Assembly (NCBI GenBank): GCA_001695595.3
Contig: MBPM02000072.1
Location: forward strand, 390,809-454,808
Origin: Plasmopara viticola
Taxonomy: Eukaryota; Oomycota; Peronosporomycetes; Peronosporales; Peronosporaceae
Direction: 5' to 3'
Length of the DNA: 64,000 nucleotides
Of the stretch, positions 57,961-64,000 are shown in pieces. Below the pieces are notes generated by a model. The model was not told the origin of the DNA. It saw nothing but the letters and a program-made list of their open reading frames with translations, and did no database searches. The position numbers and the translations under genes were made by a program. The stretch's first letter is position 1. Every line of letters begins with the position of its first letter.

Positions 57961-60900
57961 TAGGTCGCATAGTACATCATGCGCTGCGTACAAATCATTT
58001 CTATGACATCTTGTTGCATAGAGGCTCTAATATTAGACTTGATGCTGTGAAAAATGTCGTGAGACACCCAAGACTGATGTTCCGAGCTATGTGCAAGAGC
58101 CATCGGTAAAATAAATCGAGAAGCACACAATTGTTCCGACGCTAGACTAATTCGTGAGCAAAGACAGCGTACGTGCTTGTTTGGAGAAGGTGACTCTCAT
58201 TTGTGCGTGATTTATACCCATAAGACCTAGTGGATTGCGTCAGTAGCCTAATTTGTCAATTTAATTGTACAAGCTCAATGTGCAAAATTTGAGACGAAAG
58301 CTGAGTCGAACTTTTGGCTGCTTCGATATGACTCGCAATGGGTAAGCAAGAGGTGGGCACGGATAAGCACAGTCAGAAAAGCATTACGACCTTTAAGTCA
58401 TATCACCATCAACGATTGTAATGCAAAACTCGGCGAATGCAAACTTTGGCACGAGTAAGCTTTCGTCGAGTTGCATAGGTCCGTATGACAAGCCAATTAA
58501 AAGCACGATTTTTTTGTCTTGCGAACCTGGTAAAATCTGAGCAATGACACCTATTACAATAACCTTATCTGAAAACGATTTCCCTTGTTCAGCAACATAC
58601 AGCGATACCTTTTGCACCGATAGATGTATTGCCTTATCTTTTAATGGCTGCAATACGCACTCTATGTGGAGACGCCGACTGATTCTCTTCACACTTCTGC
58701 TCCCAAAGACCGATCGTGAAAAAGATAAAGATTACTTACTAATCGGTATGGTACAGAGCCTACAGCGTTTCAAAAAGAAACATAATCGTTTCGTTAAGAA
58801 GTACAAATCTTTAACACGAAAAATATTTGGAAATTAGCTGCCCGTCCGAAAGCATGTAGCTTTTAATGGATTTTTGCTGTATGTATTCCAGCACTAGCAA
58901 AAAAATGTTTAAGCATTTACAGTATCCGATGATTTTTAGGGGCATGCCATTGACTACAGTGATAAATCCTTACCTGTTATAAAGATAAAAGGACCTAGAC
59001 TCCTTTTTATACAAGTGTAACTCTACTTGATAAATAGAATTATCAAATGGGTGTCAACCGACATTTATTAGCAAATTTTGCAAGGAGGCAAATTGCATGG
59101 TCTATTTGAAGGAATTCACAAAGCCAGGAAGGACTTTAACTATGCGAAACATTTTTTGTTGTAAACTGAAGTAGTCCGCCTTCCTTGAAGATCGAGTGTT
59201 AATGAATATTAATTAAGTGTAACCATGCGCACTTCTGATAGGGTCGCCTGCTATATTGCTGTATTCACTGGTGATCTTTCTAAAACTAGCTCTTGAATTT
59301 TCATAGCGATATGTTAATGGTAGATGACGTTCTTACTAACTAGTCAGCCCAGGGTAAGCGTTATATACAATCGCTATTCAGAAATCAAAAAAAGTAGGTC
59401 ACAAAAGGTTTGTGCTCCAGCTTTGTGATTTGTAGCACTGGCAGAACGTGATTCCAAAAATCTCGTAAACAGCCCGCTTAAGAAGCGATAAAAGTTTTCT
59501 ATCGATGATTTTCAAAACATAGCAAATTTGATGTGGTAGGCTCTCAACATGATATGGCATCCCTATGCGTGAGGACAGCTTATTACTAGTCAGTCCAAAA
59601 TTTCACCGATAAAAATCAGCTGTCAGTCTTACCGGGGATATAAGGCTACGATCTTAATTGTGGTGGTTCACTAACATCACACATAGCAGTCATGCTAGTA
59701 AATCAAAAGTCTATAGTGTTTCCGACTAATGCTAACAGCGTCAAAAAGAGATGTTGAGTCAGTCAAATGTGGCCCACAGTCTAGCTTAGTGGCTTTCAAA
59801 TAAGCTCTCCATTGTGGTTGCAGCCGAAACACATCGCTTAATATCGCAACATTAAGATTAAAAAGTATTCATAATAGACAATTCTGGCTTCAGTGCATAC
59901 CAGCATCGCAAAGACCGCAGATGAAACTCGGGTGTAGTCCGGAGCTTATTCATATACGCTATGGCTCTATACAAAGATAAGTTATGCGGCTCTACTGCGA
60001 AAGAAAAATGGAGGCTGACTTCATAGCAAAAGCTTTGTTCGCGCATCAGCTCAAAGATATGCGTTAAACAATTTTATAGATGCTAGACGAACTCCGATTT
60101 AACGTGAAAAGAAAAAAAGGGCAAAAAGGAACGCGTCTTTTTGGATTTTTCTACTTGAATTTCTGACTTGCTAGCAAATAATTCTTTTTTGCACCAAAAA
60201 TAGTAGACATACGCACATGCAGTCCATTCTGAGCAAAAGCGGACCAAAAAACTGGAAGAAATGCATTAACTTGCGAAGTCCCTGTCGCTTAACGGTTTTC
60301 TACTACATTGATAACGATTAAAGATCCGTAAATTTACCTGGTTTAGCGATCAGTAAGACCACGATGCTACGTAAAATATACATAAGAAGCTAAGTTTAGC
60401 GACTTGAAAAAACCTGCGGTTCATCTCTTTCTTAACAATCCACGTTCGAATTATACCGGAATTCAAAATTCGGGTTATATTTAATTGTGACGAGGTCTAA
60501 AAAATTTCGAACAGAAAAGGCGCACAGAGGCTTTCTAGATCTTTCGATAAATAAGCTTTTGCTGTTTAAAGGGATAAACGTGTTCAATAGATTGCAGTTT
60601 CAAGACTGGTTTGTCGTATACATATATTCGTGTTACCAGCTCATACTCTGGCCAACACGAAAGCTTGGAACACTGAGTTTACCAAATTTGTCTGTTTGGT
60701 CATGGAGGGGGTAGCTTTAGTTGCTAATCATTAGCTACCTATACTGAACGAAAGCCATCGTTTGGGTCCATCTTATTGGGTCGCAGCGCGGTCTATGATA
60801 GTTGAAAACTTGCTTAATGGCTTTGTCTCTTAAAGTCAGAATATGTATGGGCTTAAAACTTTACTTGATGCTGCCGACAATTTCACAAAGCCGAGTATCC

Positions 60901-61967
60901 CATCACTACTCAGTGTTTTCAAATCGGACAAGGGATATTCGAAGTACTCGTAGCCAGCACTGTATCTGGGCAAACAATGGGTGGAGCCCAAAGATTTTCT
61001 CATATCCTTCAAGAATGTGCCGTTAGTCAAGACGAGATGGATTTCCCTTTTTAAAAAAACTGCTTGAGCCCGTGACTGCTTACAAACAGCCGAGAAAGTT
61101 ATAATTTTCTCCGTTGCAAAGAGAAATCTGTCAATGCTAACATAGCGTTAATTGGACCTCATGACTTCAAAACCCTGCCCCAGACGGCCTAAATAGTCCC
61201 CCAATATTAATTGATTTCATTAAAAGCGACTATGAAAGAATGAATTGTCAAAGTATGTTTAAATTACAGCTCGTAATGGATGTGACGAATGTGGGATCAA
61301 TGCGTTGGGGCGTTCAAATGCTCTCACGTCAACATTTATTGGTACACTATGCTTACTAATTACCGTGAGAGATACATCCAAGTATCTCATTTGGTTGGAG
61401 TGTAAGTTATCTATTCATACATGCTCTGTGCTAAACGATTTGGTAAGCAGCACGCCTTTTCTTGGAATGAGTGTTTGGTTGCACCAATAAGCTTAATTTA
61501 AGCTCGAAACCGATGTCACTTCCGATTTGGTTCTTGCATACAACACTTTGACGACGAAAGAAGGGATCTTGACTTTCTCCCTCTGCCATTCTTTGCATCT
61601 AAAGCGAAGGAGATGTCAATGTGCTCGCAGCGGTCTTAATCGCCTGGTGACGCAGTACTTCATGTTCTAACAATCTCACCCATTACCTCTCTTAGTGGAA
61701 GCTTTGATGGTGGGTCTCCGGACATCACATTCGAGTATTTCATCTATACAGATTCCACTGGATCCTCAACTTTGTTTAGGATCTCTAAACCAAGATGTAG
61801 CGTACGCTGCTTATTAAGACATCTGTTTATGAGACGGAGAATGTGTTGATAACTTGTATCGCTAGGATTACCGCCTCCAAGACTCAGAAGCTTTAAGCTC
61901 TTTCACGTTCAGAAACTCTGTCACTTCTTACGGTGCTTTTAATTGGAGGGCACCTGCCTTGAGTAAT
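57961..61967. other. Long AT-rich gene-poor region
   Basis: About 4 kb with scattered short frames (58393-58692 -, 58544-58837 +, 60487-60714 +, 60802-61026 +, 61305-61490 +), none with a recognisable domain. It is probably decayed mobile DNA. No RNA gene was recognised. Confidence 0.3.
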
Positions 61968-62447
61968 CTATGTGTATGATGTCTCTTTGCCAGCCATGGG
62001 GTCATTTGCTACACCCAGGAATCGAGTTCGCATCACCTCCTCATTTTTTTCTAGCCGATCTTTATAGTCCTCTTTTGTTGACCCACTTGTGATTACCCAC
62101 TGTATCGTGCGAGCCTGCATTTCCCTCTTGTGGATCTTTGCTTTCCGCACTCTGAATTCATTTGAATAGATCTTTTGCCAGATTTGTATATTTCTAGCTT
62201 GCAGATTTATTTTCCTGCAGCTGGTGTCTCTGCATAACATTTTGCAAATATATGCTACCGAAAGTGAAACGCTATCTTTAGCGTCTTTGGCAAATGGCGC
62301 TGCTACCGAAAATTGATAACCCAGGAAGGAAGGGTTTGAAGACGTCGTCTTGGCTACCTTTCGGAATAAAATAATTCCTTCGATACTTATTGCGTTTATC
62401 TCTCGTTCGGGCTTAGAATAACGCACAACAGGGATGGGGGCAAACAT
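61968..62447 (-). CDS. Unrecognised 159-residue open reading frame
   Basis: It starts at the ATG at 62447 (MFAPIPVVRYSKPEREINAI) and is uninterrupted to 61968. It is basic and helical in its second half (for example KIYSNEFRVRKAKIHKREMQ), with no signal peptide or membrane segment. It could be a small lineage gene or a chance or retroelement frame in decayed surroundings. No family is recognised. Confidence 0.25.
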   Translation of the reverse strand: MFAPIPVVRYSKPEREINAISIEGIILFRKVAKTTSSNPSFLGYQFSVAAPFAKDAKDSVSLSVAYICKMLCRDTSCRKINLQARNIQIWQKIYSNEFRVRKAKIHKREMQARTIQWVITSGSTKEDYKDRLEKNEEVMRTRFLGVANDPMAGKETSYT

Positions 62448-62462
62448 GACTTGCCAAAGCAA

Positions 62463-63872
62463 TTTTGTGCGAAGTCAAGTGACTTACACCCATATTCTTG
62501 CTACACGTCTTTTTTTTAGCCACGGCACACCCGCGACCAAGTCATACGTGAAACGAATTCTTGCTGACGAGAGTTTTATTTGCTCAGTTTGACTTGTCTC
62601 GATTTCTAAAGCGTCTAGAATCGCTTTATTAGCCGAATAAAGTAAAGGTGACTTTGTTCTTTGTCTTGCATTGCAAGGTAAATAGAATTCGGAAAGAACG
62701 ATATACTAGAGTATTTCTTCAGCAAAGCGCTAAGGAGAAAGAGTATTAGAAAATATGGACTGAGTGGTGTGTAATTCACCGATAATTATACTATTCTCAG
62801 ACGTGCACACATTTGCAAAAGCCATAACTTAGCAACTAATGACTCTTCTGAAGAGCTGATTAGCTCTACGGCGTGCAGAATCTCGCGATGCAAGAGAGTG
62901 TACTTAGACTCAAATTAATTTTGAGCAATAGAAAATTTTGCATTATTGGATCATTTTGGGCTAAACACGTGTTTTGTATAACGCCATTTACGCATAAAGT
63001 TTAATTGGTGCTTTTTATGTATTTACGCCTAATTAGCGTAGCAGGTCAAATGGTGCTTATAAATTTATTTTTACGTTTGAACGTATTTAGAAATACGTCC
63101 ATTTGTTAAAGTTCATGAAAAGAAAGGCTACAGAATTTTTCATAAAGTATTCGCTGGCGTACACTATTCCTTAGTGTACGCAAGAGAGTATCAAGGAACG
63201 TCCGTTTTCCTTAGTGCTGGCTCTTTGCAGTAGCCAATCAGCTCTCGACATGGTCGTGTCTTTGGTTGCTCAGTTAAGTGAAGTGTAATGTAAACATATA
63301 GTGAAGGGCTTTACACTTACCAATCACGGATTGGTGGTAATATCGGTACAGTGACAAGAGTCAGCAATGTGCGCATATCTTCATTGTTACTTTTCTTCAT
63401 TCGACAGATGCACAGATGATGAAACTGCCCGCTTGACTCAAGTATTTGAACATTCGTGCCGCTCGATTACAGTATTTAGAAAACCGACTCTAATCGCTGC
63501 GTCGCGAATCAGTCAGTCATACATACCGGTTCGTATTGTGTAAACATTAATATATTACAGACACCTCGAAGTTTAGTAAAGGAGATGACCATTCGAAGTT
63601 TTACGCCTTTATCAATCGATATTAGATATGGCGGTATAGTGTGCGCTTTGGGTCTAGCACGCTAAAAAATTAAAGCGTGACAAGTATTTTGTGCTAGAGT
63701 GTAGTGGACTTTTGCTTGGACACGGAAAAAAAGCTCAATTAAGTCTTAAAGACATCAACTATGCATCCAGGACAGGACCAAACTTGTATCAAGCTCATCC
63801 TCTTGCACTCGCAAACGAAGAGACGCACTGAGCTCGTGAGCAACTAAATTCAACCTAGTTGTCACTCTGTAC
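62463..63872. other. AT-rich region before the FAH-family gene
   Basis: No open frame of note. It contains a perfect hairpin at 63157-63181 (10-base stem, 5-base loop) and presumably the 3' untranslated region of the FAH-family gene. Confidence 0.35.
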
Positions 63873-64000
63873 TCACAAAGCAGATGCACCCACCACTGGA
63901 TTCACCAATTTGCCAATGCGTTCAATCTCGATCTCAACCTCGTCGCCTGGAGCAAGGAAAAGCGGTGGGTCACGCGCAACACCAACACCCTGTTCAATTT
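63873..64000 (-). CDS. Fumarylacetoacetate hydrolase family protein, C-terminal end (5' part outside window)
   Basis: Read on the minus strand from the window edge, the frame gives [20 protein letters not shown], then [18 protein letters not shown] and a stop at 63873-63875. This is the typical end of FAH-family enzymes (GVGxxxxPPxFLxPGDxVEVEIExIGxLxNxV). The family splits carbon-carbon bonds or decarboxylates, for example FAHD1 as oxaloacetate decarboxylase or acylpyruvase. The metal-binding part is outside the window, so the exact enzyme cannot be told. Confidence 0.82.
   Translation of the reverse strand, partial: IEQGVGVARDPPLFLAPGDEVEIEIERIGKLVNPVVGASAL

Noticed and set aside
10900..64000. 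RxLR or Crinkler effector genes in the gene-poor blocks
   Set aside because: I looked for a leader followed by RxLR and EER, or LFLAK, and found no credible case.
1..64000. CRISPR arrays, tRNA and rRNA genes
   Set aside because: No regularly spaced short repeats and no tRNA T-arm with matching acceptor stem were recognised by eye; a covariance search would be decisive.

Overview
The window is nuclear DNA of a filamentous eukaryote, most probably an oomycete (downy mildew or Phytophthora type). I infer this from short uniform introns (53 to 74 bases, GTRNGT-like donors), compact gene clusters with tens to a few hundred bases between genes, TGS1, GATOR2 and CDC6 homologues, HSF and RasGEF domains, and AT-rich blocks of decayed mobile DNA between the clusters. 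I cannot fix the genus from sequence alone.

Layout. Cluster 1 (1-10.9 kb): the 5' part of TGS1 (-), a SEL1L/HRD3-like ERAD protein (+), WDR24 of GATOR2 (-, eight exons) and a coiled-coil protein (-). 10.9-23.7 kb is gene-poor, with decayed reading frames and an old inverted pair of a membrane-protein-like sequence (15.97-17.33 kb and 19.87-20.7 kb). Cluster 2 (23.7-31.1 kb): a six-exon HEAT/ARM-like protein (-), a heat shock factor (+) and a CDC6 replication licensing ATPase (-) whose promoter carries a perfect E2F motif. 31.2-47.6 kb is mobile-element territory: a short LINE-derived element with target duplications, a foldback element with 419-base arms, an ancient inverted duplication of about 4.7 kb, direct repeats, and an internally deleted LINE with a 15-base target duplication. 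Cluster 3 (47.6-56.1 kb): a TrhO/TSTD2-type rhodanese protein (-) divergent from a leucyl/phenylalanyl-tRNA-protein transferase homologue (+), a RasGEF (-), a second short LINE-derived element, an RPA-C/DDIAS-like zinc OB-fold protein (-) and a 2OG-Fe(II) oxygenase (+). 56.1-63.9 kb is gene-poor, with a Gypsy reverse transcriptase relic. The window ends in the last exon of a fumarylacetoacetate hydrolase family gene (-).

The genes are housekeeping: RNA cap hypermethylation, ER quality control, nutrient signalling to TORC1, replication licensing, stress transcription, tRNA modification and N-degron chemistry. The RasGEF, RPA-like and oxygenase genes at 50.4-55.2 kb carry several one-base frame breaks, mostly missing bases, while genes elsewhere in the window are intact. 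No RxLR or Crinkler effector, tRNA, rRNA or CRISPR array was recognised.
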